Shown here: positions 1-12,441 of the stretch, in pieces | Layout of the letters: each line of letters begins with the position of its first letter | Position numbering within the stretch: position 1 is the first letter of the stretch | NCBI RefSeq assembly: GCF_000226115.1 | Contig: NC_016457.1 | Location: 3,100,001-3,164,000, forward strand | Source: Thermothielavioides terrestris NRRL 8126 | Taxonomy: Eukaryota > Ascomycota > Sordariomycetes > Sordariales > Chaetomiaceae | Length of the DNA: 64,000 bases | Direction of reading: 5' to 3' | Made by a program: the position numbers and the translations under genes | Notes under the pieces: model-generated | The model's input: the letters and a program-made list of their open reading frames with translations, nothing else | The model's database searches: none | What the model was told of the DNA's origin: nothing

Positions 1-300
1 AACGACGACTACTAGCCGTTATTTCTATAATAGGGTGAACTGCTATAGGCCGTCTAAGACGCTGGCCTAAGCTATTAAGGGCAAGTAGGCTATAGTAGTC
101 GATGAATATGTCGCCGGTGATCCTTTCCTTATCAACATTGAACTCTCGATCCTCAATGGTATTAGACCTTCCTATCCTCTAATCTACAGAGTATTACTGA
201 CTAGATCTACTTGCTTCCTAACTTATTACACTTAGCTTACCTAATTAACTTTTTATTTTCTAGTAAATACCTCTAAAGTTTTCTTTCTAGGTTCCTACCA

Positions 301-390
301 ACCTCTCCTCCTTCTACTACTACGAACCTCTCCTCTTTCTACTACTACGATCTTCTCCTCCTTCTACTACTATGAACCTCTCCTCCTCCT
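301..390. repeat. 25-bp tandem repeat, about 3.6 copies
   Basis: A pyrimidine-rich unit, ACCTCTCCTCCTTCTACTAC plus TACGA, begins at 301, 326 and 351, with a partial copy to 390. Copies differ by one to three substitutions. It lies inside the RIP-damaged block. Confidence 0.8.
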
Positions 391-1679
391 AACTAATTCT
401 TTTTCGCTATCGTAAAGCTTCGCTAACCTAACATTTCATTCCTCGTCTAGTCTGTTTCCAACAAGATTAGTAACAACAAAATCGCTATAGTTGTTTTTAT
501 ATTCTTATTCTTTTCCAGATTCTAGGTAAAATTATAGGCAACTTACTAATGATTAGGATATAAAGTTAATAGTAGATAGTACTTAAAGAGGTATAATAGT
601 AGGAGGGAAAGCATTGGCTATAAAAACTAGTAAAAAACTAGCTAAGGAAGTCGAAAGCGACCCCGCTAAGGAATATACTAATAGAGAGAACTTGTTTAGT
701 CGATTATTTAGCAAGTCTATACTCAGATGGTATAGAGCTATAAAAAAACTGCCTAATAACGTACTTAGCCTAACTCTAAGGAGCCCCGACAGCGGGCTTA
801 CCTTGTATAATATCTACAGTTTTATACTCTCGCTCCTAGACTACGACGAAGCCAATATCGGCAACAACGCTATTAGTAGGGCCTAGAAGGCCTAGAAAGA
901 GGCGTATCCAAATATTGTAGAAATAGCCCTACGATTCCTATCTAAGATATAGACCAAGGACGGCCAAAGGATCGAGCTCAATAAGTATAAGCCGTTGATC
1001 AAAGCGAGGTTACGACTAGTGATTAAACTACTTATAGACGAGATTATAACTAGCGCTAGAATAAGTATAGCAAAGAAGAGTAAGTCGCCCTATACTACCA
1101 CGTTTTTTTTATAGTAGGCTGATCCTATACTAGAGAAAATGCTCGCTAAGGAAGTCGTCGTTATAAGCGACAAAAGCGACGACGAGCAACTAGCTAAGCT
1201 AGCCCCAAAGAAATAGAAGGGCGCTAGCAACTAGAGTATAAAAAAGCAGCTACCTAAGAAGAGTAAGACGCCTCGTACCACTATACTTTTTTTACAATAG
1301 GCTGATCTAAGTGCTAGAGAATATATTCACGATAAAGAAGGGAGACGTCGATAACGAGAATGACGCTAAGCAACTGGCCCTGCCGGTCTTGAAAAAACGG
1401 AAGGGGCCTAGCAACCAGAGTGTGAAAAACCAGCTAGCCAATAAGCGCTAAAGGAACTAGCTTCCCGCCCCTACCAACCGCAACGTACAACCTAAACCAG
1501 GCATAGCCCCTACCAACACCGAGCTAGGTATAGCTCTCTATACTCCGGGTCCAGCTATAGCTTTCAATACTCGCGAACTAGCCATAGCTCCCTACAATCC
1601 AGAGCTAGCCAACGCTTCATACTACCCCAAGCCTCCGCCTCCCTACACCCCCAGGATGGCCATAGGTCCCTACTACCAC

Positions 1680-1750
1680 GAGCCGGCCATAGCCCCTTAC
1701 GCCCCTGAGCTAGCTATAGCCCCTTACGCCCCTGAGCCGGCTATAGCCCC
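1680..1750 (+). repeat. 27-bp tandem repeat encoding a Pro/Ala nonapeptide
   Basis: Units at 1680-1706, 1707-1733 and a partial copy at 1734-1750 would encode E-P/L-A-I-A-P-Y-A-P. Degenerate versions extend back to about 1500. It appears to be a remnant of a low-complexity tail in the degraded frame. Copies differ mainly by C/T transitions. Confidence 0.65.
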
Positions 1751-2800
1751 CAACAACGCTAGGCAAGACAATAGCGATATATAGCCAAAGGGAACAATGA
1801 TCTAGGCCGACTCTATCTACGGTAGTATTCCTATTGACCCTACCTTGGTTCAAAATAGGGTTGGACAGCTAGTCAACTACGAAAACGCAATTGAAGTTGG
1901 TATAGCTAGCAGCAACAATGGCGAGAATGGAGAGGCTATAGACTATAGAGATGCCAGAGCTATCACTGACGATAGAGCGGCTAAGCATATACCAGAGACA
2001 ACGGAGCTAGAGGAGGCGTTGGAGCTGTAACTAGCATCTTAGTGAACTAGGTAAGGTATTGCCGTTTTTATAGTCGGTTAGTTTGTTACATATAATTATA
2101 ACAGTTAGACGAGAGGGCGTTAGAGCTAGAGCAAACGTCTTAGCGAGCCTAGCAGGGTCATTGCAATTTTTATAGTTGGCTCGTTGCGTTGAGTCTTAAT
2201 ATATATAGCGTTCCAATACTAAGCTTTTCTACTTTTTACATTGAGTTGACCGGTATACCTTAGTTAGTACAAAGCTAAGGGAAGGGTCATCAGAGGCTTT
2301 TGGGTTTACTATAGCCAAAGGGGCTTAAGGTAGAGAGGGCGTTGTCGGGGCAACCGGAACCTACTGTAAGAACTTAAGATCTATTTCGCACTATATTTAT
2401 TACTATAATATCGGAGACCTATAACCCAATGGCATAGACTATAAAAATTACCACTGGTATACCAAGATTGAGATGCCTATAGTATATAGTACTCGACTGC
2501 CGCTAGACCTAGTCATTCTAGCACTGTTACCGTCGCTAGCTCAGTTGCAAAAGACATGATGCCCTTAATATCCTAAAAGCACTCTAAAATACAGCGATTC
2601 TAGGTGTAGAAGAAGCGATAGATAGTAGAAAATGGCCTTAATTGCAAAATAAGAATATATACAAGGCGCCTTCCTTGTAAGTATACAATTTTTTTCGTAA
2701 TAGGTAGTTGCTAGTAGAGCAACTTCCTCTTATAGAGCGTCACTATACGGAAGATACAATAGAGTATCAAGCAACTTACTCAATATAACTAGCCCTTGCA

Positions 2801-3344
2801 AGATGATGACCTAGAGTAGGAGGTACTATGAAAACGAGACAATGTCGCAAAAGTAGGGGATGTCGTATACCGAGACAATATAGCGATAGATTGAAGGTCT
2901 CTGTTCCAAGTGTAGATTGTACAATAGTACAATGTTGCATTTAGGAAATAGACAGATAGTGCAATGTATTTTGTAACAGCAAACGAGTTGAGTACGAAAA
3001 CTATAGTAGAAGATTTCGTAGAGAGAAACAAGATGTACAACGGGATGGTTCTCAATATGTAACATGAGTGCAGCTTACAACTTGCCATTCGTATAGGGAA
3101 ATGGTGCGGGGGAGTATTTTGTAGCAGTAAGATGGGCCCCCCAAACGGAGGACGTATTTGCCACTGTGAAACGGTGGCAGGGATCATTTTCTCACAACCC
3201 GGTGGCGCGCTATGGTATATCCCATCCTGTCGGCGTAAAGTTACGTCTGCAGAAGTGGGCTTCACCAGCTAGTAACAGATTTACCTCCTTTGCACCATCA
3301 GGATCGGTATCATCTCACTCCCTAGGCAGCAATCCCAATTTCCC
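2801..3344. other. Transition zone between repeat and gene space
   Basis: Base composition returns to normal here. I see no convincing gene; the minus-strand ORF at 2789-3265 has no recognisable content. The 16 bases at 3202-3217 recur at 40613-40628, within the inverted-repeat locus described there. Confidence 0.5.
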
Positions 3345-4566
3345 TTAATTTCGACCCACAGCGTGACCCAAGCTCATTCCAACCTCCACGGCCACCTGAA
3401 TCTTCTGCTTGCTCAACTCCACCAGATCCTGGTCAAACTCGATTCTTCCTTTCTCAAACGCCACGATGATCGAAGACCCGCCAAACTGGAAGATGCCCAG
3501 TTCATCACCCTTGCTCACCTGCGCGCCAGGTTCCCGAAAGCGCTCGTGAATCCTGTAATCAAGTCATTAACCCGCCATCAGTATCCGCCTCGCATTCGAT
3601 CTCGTCCTATTCCAAAAATCCCTGCGATTACGCGGAGGGGAGCCCTTACTCAACCGATCCCACGTCGGTCGCGCCGATGGCCACAAACAGCACGTCCCCA
3701 AACGCCTCGGTCTCGATCACGACGTACTGCCGCCGGTTGCGCGTCAGGATGTCGACCTTGCTCTGCAGCGCGACCGCGTCGACCTGGTAGTAGTCGCCGG
3801 GGACGCTGCGGAACATCCTGATCCTGCCGGCCACGGGCGCGTGGTAGCGGTGGTAGTCCTGCGGCGACAGCCGGAAGCTGGCGACGGCGGCCTCGCAGAA
3901 CCGCAGGCCCAGGTCCGTGTCCATGACCAGGTTCGTGATGCTGAAGTCGCGGCCCTTGATCCAGAGCTTGGTGGTCTCGGCGACCGACTCGTACGCCACC
4001 GCGCGCGAGTCGGCCACCACCACCGCGCTGGACGCGTCCTCGGCCGCGTGCGTCGGCCGCGAGCCCGGCTTGTGCCGGCGCGTGAAGAAGTCCTCGAAGT
4101 TGGTGTACTTATCCGGGTCCGACGGCTCGAAGTCGTCCATGTTGATGTGGTACGTGGCGATAAACTGCTTGATCTGCTTCTTGGACTCGGGCTGTCCTTC
4201 CTTCTTGCCCTGGGTGAGGGCCGACTCGTGTAGGTAGAGGCGCATCGCATGGGTCGTGTCGATCCATTCGGTCAGGGGATTGAAGAGGAGGATAATCCTC
4301 AGCTTCTTGAGCAGTGGTTGCTGCTCTCGCTCAAACTTGCCGGTCTGGGCTTACTTAGCCGGACATATTCATTGGGAAAGATCGGCTGCAGGAGGAATAC
4401 CTTGCGGACGAACGTCATCCATCCCCAGTGGGCGTCCTGTGATGAGCCATGGACTCGCGGTCAGTTCATTCCGCTCCGCAGTCATCGTCGAGCACATTGT
4501 ACGTACAGGATGAACCCAGGACATCACGTAGTCCAGAAATTGATGAAGGATGGCTTGGAATGGCAT
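3345..4566 (-). CDS. Phosphatidylserine decarboxylase family protein
   Basis: This is a pyruvoyl-dependent decarboxylase of the PSD family, which converts phosphatidylserine to phosphatidylethanolamine. My model has four exons: 4566-4507, 4436-4401, 4344-3650 and 3552-3345, giving 332 aa. The 56-nt second intron has GTATTC, a GGCTAAGT branch site and CCCAG. Family signatures are FxxFFTRR near residue 120, QDYHRYHAPVAG, and GGSS near the C terminus. GGSS stands in place of bacterial LGST; the enzyme cleaves itself there and the Ser becomes the pyruvoyl group. No C2 domain or membrane anchor is present, so it is shorter than Psd1/Psd2-type enzymes and resembles the stand-alone fungal PSD-like proteins. 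Some of those act on other amino-acid or secondary-metabolite substrates, so the substrate is uncertain. It lies between two RIP-damaged blocks but is itself undamaged. Confidence 0.85.
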
Positions 4567-5119
4567 ATTTTGCTTTTTCTGTGGTGCAGTTGTTGATGTC
4601 AGCGCTGTATAAGTTGTCCTTAGACAAGGTTGGGATCGCTAGACAACCGCCTGAGGTTCATTATCTATCGTGTTTGTCCTCAGAGTTCATTTCAGGTCCA
4701 GAAACACGGCATGACGTCGTTGCATTGTTGTTGTTGACTACCTGTAGTGACGTCAACACAAAAGCAGGAGCCCCTTAGGAACTAGTGTACACTTCGAAAT
4801 GCACTGACATGAATGGTATCCAACCCTAGATTTGGGAAAGGCTAATGCGGAGCTCATTTGTCAATAGACCAAAATCGGTTCTTCCCCTCAACTACGAGTC
4901 TGGGATGGGAAGTTGAGGCCTTCTCAAAGCGCTCACCGACGGGCATCAAATGTAGTCTGAATGTATCTCTCTGGATATAATTCAACGCCAAATATATCTG
5001 TCTTCGGACACGCTATAGCCGTGATTGAGCTCTGTCCTTTGTGTCCCTGCTGCCGATTTTGACATGACAAAGCCAAATCCAATGCTACGCAGCGCCACTC
5101 CGATACTAACGAAGAGCTA
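4567..5119. other. Intergenic, upstream of the PSD gene
   Basis: Normal base composition with no supported gene. It should contain the promoter of the minus-strand PSD gene. It ends at the target-site duplication of the copia element. Confidence 0.6.
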
Positions 5120-5124
5120 CAACG
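5120..5124. repeat. Target-site duplication, left copy (CAACG)
   Basis: CAACG directly precedes the 5' LTR and is repeated exactly after the 3' LTR at 11157-11161. Ty1/copia integrases generate 5-bp duplications. Confidence 0.9.
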
Positions 5125-5334
5125 TGTCAGAACCAGCCCGGCCCAGGGCACCGGGCCAGCCCACCGAAATTAAGATCCACCGGCTTGATGCCCAACTGCC
5201 GCCCAAGACTAGGCTCCTAATCAGGAGAACTCTCCTACAATACAACATCCTCAACACCACGATTGATCCCAGTTATATACATTACTTACATCGTAATAGC
5301 TTCATCTTCCTAAGCCTATATAGCGGTTCTAACA
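5125..5334 (+). repeat. Copia 5' LTR, 210 bp
   Basis: It starts TGTCAGAACC and ends TTCTAACA (TG...CA termini). It matches the 3' LTR over its full 210 bp with no indels. About 25 positions differ and all are transitions. Its outer half is nearly clean, while its inner half carries most of the C-to-T and G-to-A changes. The internal domain begins ATTAAGAGTCTCATT. Confidence 0.92.
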
Positions 5335-8300
5335 ATTAAGAGTCTCATTAGCTCGAAAACCTAGCCCTATCTCTAAGTATATAGCTCTATATATAGCGCT
5401 TAGTAGCAACTACTATATCTTCGAAAGCCGATATAAAGATCGATATTATCCTAGCTAGCCTAGATAACTAGGTAGCTTAGAATCGTAAGTTCGTCAATAA
5501 GGCTAAGCACCTTAACCTATTCGACTATTTCGAAGATAAGGCGGAGCTCCTCCTAAAGCCTATACTAGTAGATACCTATAATCTCGCCTATAAACGTATC
5601 TAGCGTAAGCTCTAGGAATATATCGTTGAACTATAGGCTTCTACACTAGCTATAGCTATAGAAGCTCTAGCTAATCTAAGAGCGTCTACTATAGGCGAGT
5701 AGTGGCCTAGTACTGCCTCTATAGCCTAGGATAATGATATAGATTCCTAGACCCTCTCTAAGAACAAAGGTCTATAAGAGTAGCCTAGTATCAAAGTACT
5801 AAATAGCTGCTAAAGGAAGCTTTATAATAAGAGGGAAAAGTAGTTCAACAATAATATCGCTATCGTTATTATATAAGTCGAGAAGGATCTAGATTGTAAA
5901 TATAAGGACTATAAACATTAGACCAATTACCTTACCTAGATATTGACCTTTATAACTACTATAGTAGTAGCTAACTACTGGTCTACCTACTTTATAGAGT
6001 ATATTAACCTTCGAATATAGTATAACAACTTTAAAAAGACCACTTAACCAACTATCGAAACAATAATAGAGCTTTAAATATATATTTATACCTATCTCAA
6101 TATATTTAAATACCCTAGGAATATATATATTAAAGAGGCTAATTTCAAAAGGTAGCTTATTAAGTAGAAGAACCTAATAGATAAGGCCTCTCTCTAGAAG
6201 ATAAACAAGGCAAAGGATCCTAGCTTATAGTTCAACGAACTAATAGCTATATTAGAGAAGCTATTCCTAAGCTTTATTTCCTTCTATACTATAAGTAAAA
6301 TAGAGATTCTTAAGAAGCTAACCTTTTGAAATATAGCTATAGAAGTCTATAAAGGTATATACCTATTCCTTAAGAAGGCGCCTAGCTATATAGGAAAAGG
6401 ATCCTTCCTAATATACGGCCCTAGAGAGAAAGAAAATAAGGACCGTAAGCAACTAGAAGATCAAGAGGATCGCCCTAGACGCTAAACCAGTTGTAAGGAG
6501 GGAGCTAGAATTGGCTAATTCTACTCTAAATGTAAGCTAAATGTATCTATAGCTCTTAGTACCTCTATAAGGTCCTTAAGTATATTAAGGAAGTGCTATA
6601 TCTACGATCACTTCTATTTAATTAAGCAATACTACTATTTAAACCCTAAGAGTATACTACCTAGGTAGGAACCTAGAGAATATATCAAAGCTTATATAGA
6701 GGCTAATTTAAAGGCTAATTCAACTCTATAAGCAGAGGCCAATAGACTTTGGATAAAGAGGTCTAGGAGTAGCCTCGCTAACAATATAAAAAGCGATATA
6801 AACGAAGATCTACTACTATATTAACTAGTTAACTACTCTAAAAGAGCTATAGCTATACTCCCAACGAAGGAGCCTAAAGTCCCTAAAGTGGATATAGCCA
6901 AGGCCAACGCCTCTAAAGAGAGCACTGCTTCTAAAGAGAGTACTACCTAGGAAAAGGGTAATGCCTCTAAAGTAGGCACTGCCTCTAAAGTAGGTATCGC
7001 TCCTAATATAGGCAATGCCCCTAACGTAGGCACCAACATTATAACGATATTTAGCTACTAGTATATTATAAGAACATAGCGGTAGAGAGCTATAGGTAAA
7101 TATATAGCGAACTTCGCTATAATCCTAGCTATATTCTAGATAGGCTAGAGATATCCCCTAATTAACTTAGTGATCCTAGATTTAGGGTCAACTATTTATA
7201 TTGCTAACTATCTAAATAAGTTTAAAAAGCCTTCTAAGTTAGCTACGTCTAATGACTATATCTAGGTAGGCGAGTACCCTATTTAGATTAAAGGATATAG
7301 CGAGATAGATATTAAACTATAGAACAATAAAGGCATTATAGTCCTTATATTATACAACGTAGCTTACTGCCCAACCTTCGTATATAATATCGTATCATTG
7401 GAATAGCTTAATCAACAAGGGATCTAGTAGGACAACAAGCTAGAGAGTACGCTAAACTATCTATTTAGACGCTAAGATTATACGCTCCTTAGATATACTA
7501 TAAAGAAGCTCCAACAATATATCCTTAAATATATATCTAAAGACTATACACCTATAGCCTTTACCACTTAAACAAAGAGGCTTGATCGCTAGGCTCGCTA
7601 TATAGAGAGTGTAGCAGATATTATAACTTAGCACCTACGCCTTGGCTATATAGGCCTAAGGGCCCTTGAACACTTCGTCAATTGCTTGTAAGAAGGGCGT
7701 ATTAAAGGCGTACTAACGTTCGAATATAACGGCTATAGCCTTAGCAAATTAAAATATAGGCCTAATTATATTCCTAAGCTATTGAACTATAGCCTAGGCG
7801 ACAAGATTGCCTTAGATCTATACCCTTTCTAGGAAGGCCAATAGCGCTTTAAATATCTGCTATTAGCAATAGATCGCTATTTAGGTATAATATAGAACTA
7901 CTATCTATATAATTGTAAAGCATTAGGTATCCTAGCAACTATCAAACATCTTACTATATTGCTTAAAAAGTAGTATTAGCTATATATTAAGGTCCTAGAG
8001 TATAACAACGAATTTATATAAGCAAGCGCTATTACTACCTAAGTAGAGAGACAAAGCATCTAAATAGAGCTTTCAACGCCTAATACACCTATATAGAATG
8101 GAGGCGCTAAACGCTTAGAGGATATAATCAAGGAGAAGGCTAGAACAATAGCTATCAACGTATAGTTGCTAGAGCAACTATAGCTAGAGGTCACTAGAGC
8201 TACAGTATATCTCTACAATAGGACACTATCCTTAATAATAGAGTAGATAACGCTACTAAATCGCTTTTACACCTTCTTTACTAAGAGAGATAGCCTAAGA

Positions 8301-10946
8301 GCCTTAGAGTATAAGCTGTACTAAGGGCATTTGAAGGTCTATAGTTACAAGGTATTCGCTATAATAGATACTACTAAAAAGAAAGAAAGGCGCTTTGAAC
8401 GGTTCTAACTAAAAGCTTAGATTAATTACCTTATAGAATACAATTCTTTAAATATCTACTATATCTAGAACCTAGCTACTGACTAAGTAGTATATATATA
8501 TAATATAATCTTTAACAAGAAGTAGATATATCTAGGCGATCTAAAGCTTATAGTATAAGACATTCCTTAGATAGACCTTAAAGAGCTAAAGCGCTAGCTC
8601 AACGCTAAAGGCGCTAATAATGCCGATTAGCTAAATAACGGCGATCTTACGCCTATAGCTAAGGAAGAGGATATAACAGAGGCGTTCAATATACTTTTAA
8701 TAACCTTCGAAGAACTAGAAGAGAGCCTAGCTACTACTAAAGAAGTGTTAGATACTATTATAGTAAAAGGCAATACTATAAGCACCTTCCTAGAGTTTTA
8801 ATATCTAACTCCTCTATCTACTCTACTAAGTACCTTGATTATAGTTGCCTTCCTAGGCTTACGTTCGTCTAGAGCCTCTAAAAGAGTATTCTAACTATAA
8901 GAGGCTACCTTTAATATAGGAATATTAGGCCTTAAAGCTACTAAATATAGGCATTTAAAGAGGGTCCTCTATATAGAGAAAGAGAGAGAGGAACTCGCCT
9001 AAAAGAGTAAAAAGAAGGCTAAGAAGGTAGTCGGTACTATTAAAAAGGAAGATAGCGATACTAAGAGGATTACTTAAGAAGAAGTCGACTACCTATAGTA
9101 AGAAGGTAAGCTTAGATCTATCTACTAGTTGATACTTCTACCTATACCGCAATAGCACTTTGAACTTAAAGATTACCTACTAGGCTAGCTATTTCTAGAA
9201 GCTAAATCTAATTATCTTCGAAGCTATAAAGTAATAGGCTTCTAAGAAGAGATTCGCTACTATAATAAGGAGGTCTAAAGTAAGTAGATCCTAGATTATA
9301 TATAGGTATATGTCTATAAGTTTAATAAGAGTAGGTACCTCGTTAAATGTAAAGCAAGGCTAGTAGTATATAGCGATTAGTAAAAGAAGAGGTTTGCTAA
9401 AGAGAACTATATAGCTATACTCGCTATATAATCCTTTAGAACAGTGCTTACTACTATAGCGAGGTTCGACCTAGAACTAAAGTAGTTCAATATAGTTAAC
9501 GCCTTTGTTAATACAAAGATCGATAAGGACATCTATATAGAAATACTATATAGCTATTGTAAGCTAGGAACTATTCTAAAGCTAAAGAAGGCGCTTTATA
9601 GCCTATAAAAGTCTCCCTTCCTCTAGCAATAAGAGTTAACGGCTACTCTAAGGAATCTAGGGTTCTAGGCTATACTATAAGAGCCCTATATTATAACGAA
9701 CAAAGGCATTATTATCTTCTTTTATATAGATAACATCGTCTTTACTTACTATAAGAAAGATCAACACTAAGCTAACAAAGTAATTAGCTAGCTATAAGAA
9801 AAGTATAAACTTATAGGAGGAGATAACCTTCTATAGTTCCTAGATATAAGGATTTATCGCAACTATAAAAGGCGCTTAATTTAGCTTAACTAGACGGTAT
9901 ATATTAAGAAGATTGTAAGGTTAGCCTAGAAAGAAGGAGAGCTAGAGACTCTAATGGCTAAGGGCGAATTGCTCCTATATAACGATATTGCTAGCTACAG
10001 CTCTATTAGGCTCTATCAAAGGAAGGTCAGCTTAATCCTATATATAGCCGTCAATATACGCCTAGACATTGCTTTCGCGGCCTTTAAGCTTATACAATTC
10101 AATTAGAACCTAGGACTAGAACACTACTATATAGCTAATCGAGTATTATAATACCTCTATTAAACAAGGTTCTAGGCCCTCTAGCTAGGAGGAGGAGATA
10201 TCCTAATTATAGCTAGTGATACTAGCTTCGTCAACAATAGTATCGATCGTAAAAGCTTACAAAGTTATACTATTATCTTATTTAAAGGGCTAATTACCTA
10301 GCGAGCTAGTAAGCAAGATATAGTAACTATATCAACTATAGAGGCAAAGTTGTTGGCACTTATATAGGCAACAAAAGAAGATATATTCCTTCAACGTCTA
10401 TTAAAGGTACTAGAGATCTATCTAAATAATAAGATCCTATCGATCTAGTACAATAACAAGTAGACGATCTAGCTAATTAACACTAAGATGCCTATACTAT
10501 AGACAAAGCTAAAATACATTGATATTTATAACCACTAGCTATACTAAGAAGCTTAGAATAAGAGGGTTAATATAGATTATATACCCTTGAACTAGATATT
10601 GGCCAATGGCCTAATAAAGGCGCTAGAACTAGAGCCCTATAAGAAGTTTATAGCAATACTCAATCTAGCAGATATTTAAGCCCTCATCGAGATCTACGTC
10701 TATTAAGCGGTATAGAAGGAAGAAATATAGAGCTAGAAGAAGGCTCTAGCCGAATAGAAGGTTCAGTTTACAATATAATATATAGGATTAAGAAAGGTAG
10801 GCGTATAAAGCTCAGTAGATTAGGGCGATAGTAGAAGGACCTCAACACTATAGAATTACTAGATTAGGAAGGACGTAGCGTTGGGAATAGCTTTATAGAT
10901 TACTAGATTTAGCAAGCTAGAGCCAGAGGCTCGACCTAGGGGGATA

Positions 10947-11156
10947 TATCAGAACTAGCCTAGCCTAGGGCACTGGGCCGGCCCACCGAGATTAGGATCC
11001 ACCGGCTTAATGCCCAACTGCCGCCCAAGACTAGGCTCCTAATCAAGAGAACTCTCCCACAATACAACATCCTCAACACCACGATTGATCCCAGTTGTAT
11101 GCATTGCTTGCATTGTGATAGCTTCATCTTCCTGAGCCTGCGCAGCGGTTCCAACA
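10947..11156 (+). repeat. Copia 3' LTR, 210 bp
   Basis: The first base pair reads TA instead of TG, a RIP-type change, and the end is CCAACA. A purine tract at about 10938-10944 (AGGGGGA) precedes it and fits a polypurine tract. Mutations concentrate in the inner half here too. It lies 76 bp past the stop codon of the gene at 11233-12441. Confidence 0.92.
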
Positions 11157-11161
11157 CAACG
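11157..11161. repeat. Target-site duplication, right copy (CAACG)
   Basis: Exact match to 5120-5124. Removing 5125-11161 restores the presumed empty site. Confidence 0.9.
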
Positions 11162-11232
11162 TCGATCGACTCGAACAATGTTGATGTCGATTGCAGCCAG
11201 GTATCTATTCAGCCACATGCCGGTCGAGTACG

Positions 11233-12441
11233 TCACGAGGCTGCCGCGTTTCCATCATCAGATTCGGCTTCCCGCTTTCTCTGCTTGAAGCGGTAATCTC
11301 CGCCATCACACTCTATCCCCTCATTAAGGGACCTTTTCCTGGTCCCCTCGAGACTTCCACCCGATCCATTCCGGCGAGCATCAACATCTGTAGTGTCGCC
11401 CCCTTCTTGCGAGGAGATGTTGCTCCGTGGGGACGGCCACTGTGGCCTGTCTCTTCCTTCACCGCCGGTCAGATCTGGCGAGGTTCCCTGCTTTCGCCGA
11501 GGGCTTGCGGACGACGGGCTGGGAATCGCGCTTGCAGGCGCTTTGCCCGGGGTCTGTGTCGAAGGAGCATAAGCCGAGGAGTTCTCGGTCAGTTGAGACG
11601 GCTTGGAGGTTCCTAGAGGCAGCATAGCGCGGGTCGCGCAATCTGTTTCTGACGATAATCTTCGCGATGTAGGCGATTGTTGGCGAGAGATGTGTTCGTC
11701 GTCGCCCCTATTCACAACACCTTTCACGGCTAACACCGCGTTGTCCTTTGGTAAGGTGGGAGACGGCAGCTGTCGCTCCAAGGGTGTCTCCTCTGCATCC
11801 TCGCACTCAAGAACCCTCCACGCCGAAGGAATGCCGTTCCAGAGCAGATCCGCCTCGTCGTCATGGACGAACTTCGGATACTCAGGCCATTGCTGCGTTT
11901 CAGATCCTACGTCGTTCCCAGAGAAACTGAAGTCGCTATGTTGTCTCTCGCCATCACCTTCGGTACTGCCACCGCTGTCACCAGAGTCATGGCCATCGGC
12001 GGGGTGGATTTGCAGGGCCTCATGTTCGTTGCTGCGCTCTCCCCAACCCCAGACGACACCACATACACTTTGTATGAAACTGTCAAGACTGCCAGTTGTC
12101 CCCACTTTGGACGCTGCGGTACGGGCAGCCTCGGAGGGGAATGGCGTTCTCGGGGAGAAGGATGCGTAGAATATGTCGCGGACGGTTTGTTCGAGTTCCT
12201 TGCGGCGCGCCTCGAATCTCTTAGCGAGCAATTCTTCGAGGTGCTGACGGCTCTGAGCCTCTTTCGCAGCAGTAAGCGCGTCGGCAAAATACGCATCCTC
12301 GTCTAGCAATGGGATGGTGATAGTGTTGAACCGTCGCCAGTAGTCCGACCAGAGATACCTGGGGTCGCGAAAGCCCGGCTTGGCAATTTCGATCCAGATC
12401 GCGTTCTTCTTGTCGGTGATTTTCGGTGGCTCAAAAGGCAT
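11233..12441 (-). CDS. Disordered nuclear-type hypothetical protein
   Basis: An intronless 402-aa frame, started at the ATG at 12441 (MPFEPPKITDKK). The open frame continues upstream, but that part is Pro-rich and overlaps the promoter. Residues 1-90 are ordered: an aromatic patch (RYLWSDYWRRFNTI) followed by a charged helix rich in E, K and R, possibly a coiled coil. The rest is low-complexity Ser/Pro/Gly/Glu. Basic clusters KRS and KQRKRE near the C terminus look like nuclear localisation signals. I recognise no family. It is divergent from the FHA-kinase gene across 404 bp, so the two may share control. The copia element sits in its presumed 3' UTR. Confidence 0.7.
   Translation of the reverse strand: MPFEPPKITDKKNAIWIEIAKPGFRDPRYLWSDYWRRFNTITIPLLDEDAYFADALTAAKEAQSRQHLEELLAKRFEARRKELEQTVRDIFYASFSPRTPFPSEAARTAASKVGTTGSLDSFIQSVCGVVWGWGERSNEHEALQIHPADGHDSGDSGGSTEGDGERQHSDFSFSGNDVGSETQQWPEYPKFVHDDEADLLWNGIPSAWRVLECEDAEETPLERQLPSPTLPKDNAVLAVKGVVNRGDDEHISRQQSPTSRRLSSETDCATRAMLPLGTSKPSQLTENSSAYAPSTQTPGKAPASAIPSPSSASPRRKQGTSPDLTGGEGRDRPQWPSPRSNISSQEGGDTTDVDARRNGSGGSLEGTRKRSLNEGIECDGGDYRFKQRKREAESDDGNAAAS

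Larger units (their letters stand above)
1..2800. repeat. RIP-degraded repeat block, left edge
   Basis: This block is AT-rich and dense in TA steps (many CTATAG and CTAGC words), with few TG dinucleotides while CG is retained. That is the RIP signature. A plus-strand frame can be followed from about 614 to 1300 (it begins MAIKTSKKLAKEVES) but is broken by TAG codons, as expected if Gln and Trp codons were mutated. I do not recognise its family. TG content becomes normal again between about 2550 and 2850, which I take as the right boundary; the left boundary is outside the window. No LTR or inverted terminus is visible, so the class is unknown. Confidence 0.75.
5125..11156 (+). mobile_element. 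Complete RIP-inactivated Ty1/copia retrotransposon
   Basis: The element is 6032 bp: LTR, internal region, LTR. Reading through stops on the plus strand gives copia-order pol domains. A GAG-pre-integrase motif (HLRLGYIGLRALEHF) is near 7630. An integrase core spans about 7790-8200. Reverse transcriptase with FNIVNAFVN, LKLKKALY and FYIDNIVF is at about 9420-9750. RNase H with ASDTSFVNNS and ISTIEAKLLAL is near 10200-10370. The order integrase before RT places it in Ty1/copia. Catalytic residues are lost by G-to-A changes: the RT YVDD-type motif reads YIDN, and in the integrase the expected DNGGEF and NGxxER read NNEF and NGGAKR. Many Trp and Gln codons are TAG or TAA. It is non-autonomous at the protein level. 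Confidence 0.93.

Noticed and set aside
301..390. CRISPR-like array suggested by regular repeats
   Set aside because: These are contiguous 25-bp tandem repeats without unique spacers, in a eukaryotic genome. No array occurs elsewhere in the window.
4345..4400. Apparent frameshift or 10-nt micro-intron (GTAAGCCCAG) in the phosphatidylserine decarboxylase gene
   Set aside because: Removing 10 nt does not restore the frame. A normal 56-nt intron from 4400 to 4345 (GTATTC, GGCTAAGT branch site, CCCAG) joins VRK to TGKFERE in frame, so the gene is intact.
5025..5339. 104-codon ORF overlapping the 5' LTR
   Set aside because: It crosses the target-site duplication and LTR boundary, and its translation is not protein-like.
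5335..10946. A different genetic code or organelle DNA to explain the many in-frame TAG codons
   Set aside because: The stops fall at expected Gln and Trp positions, TG and CA are depleted, and neighbouring genes use the standard code. RIP explains all of this.
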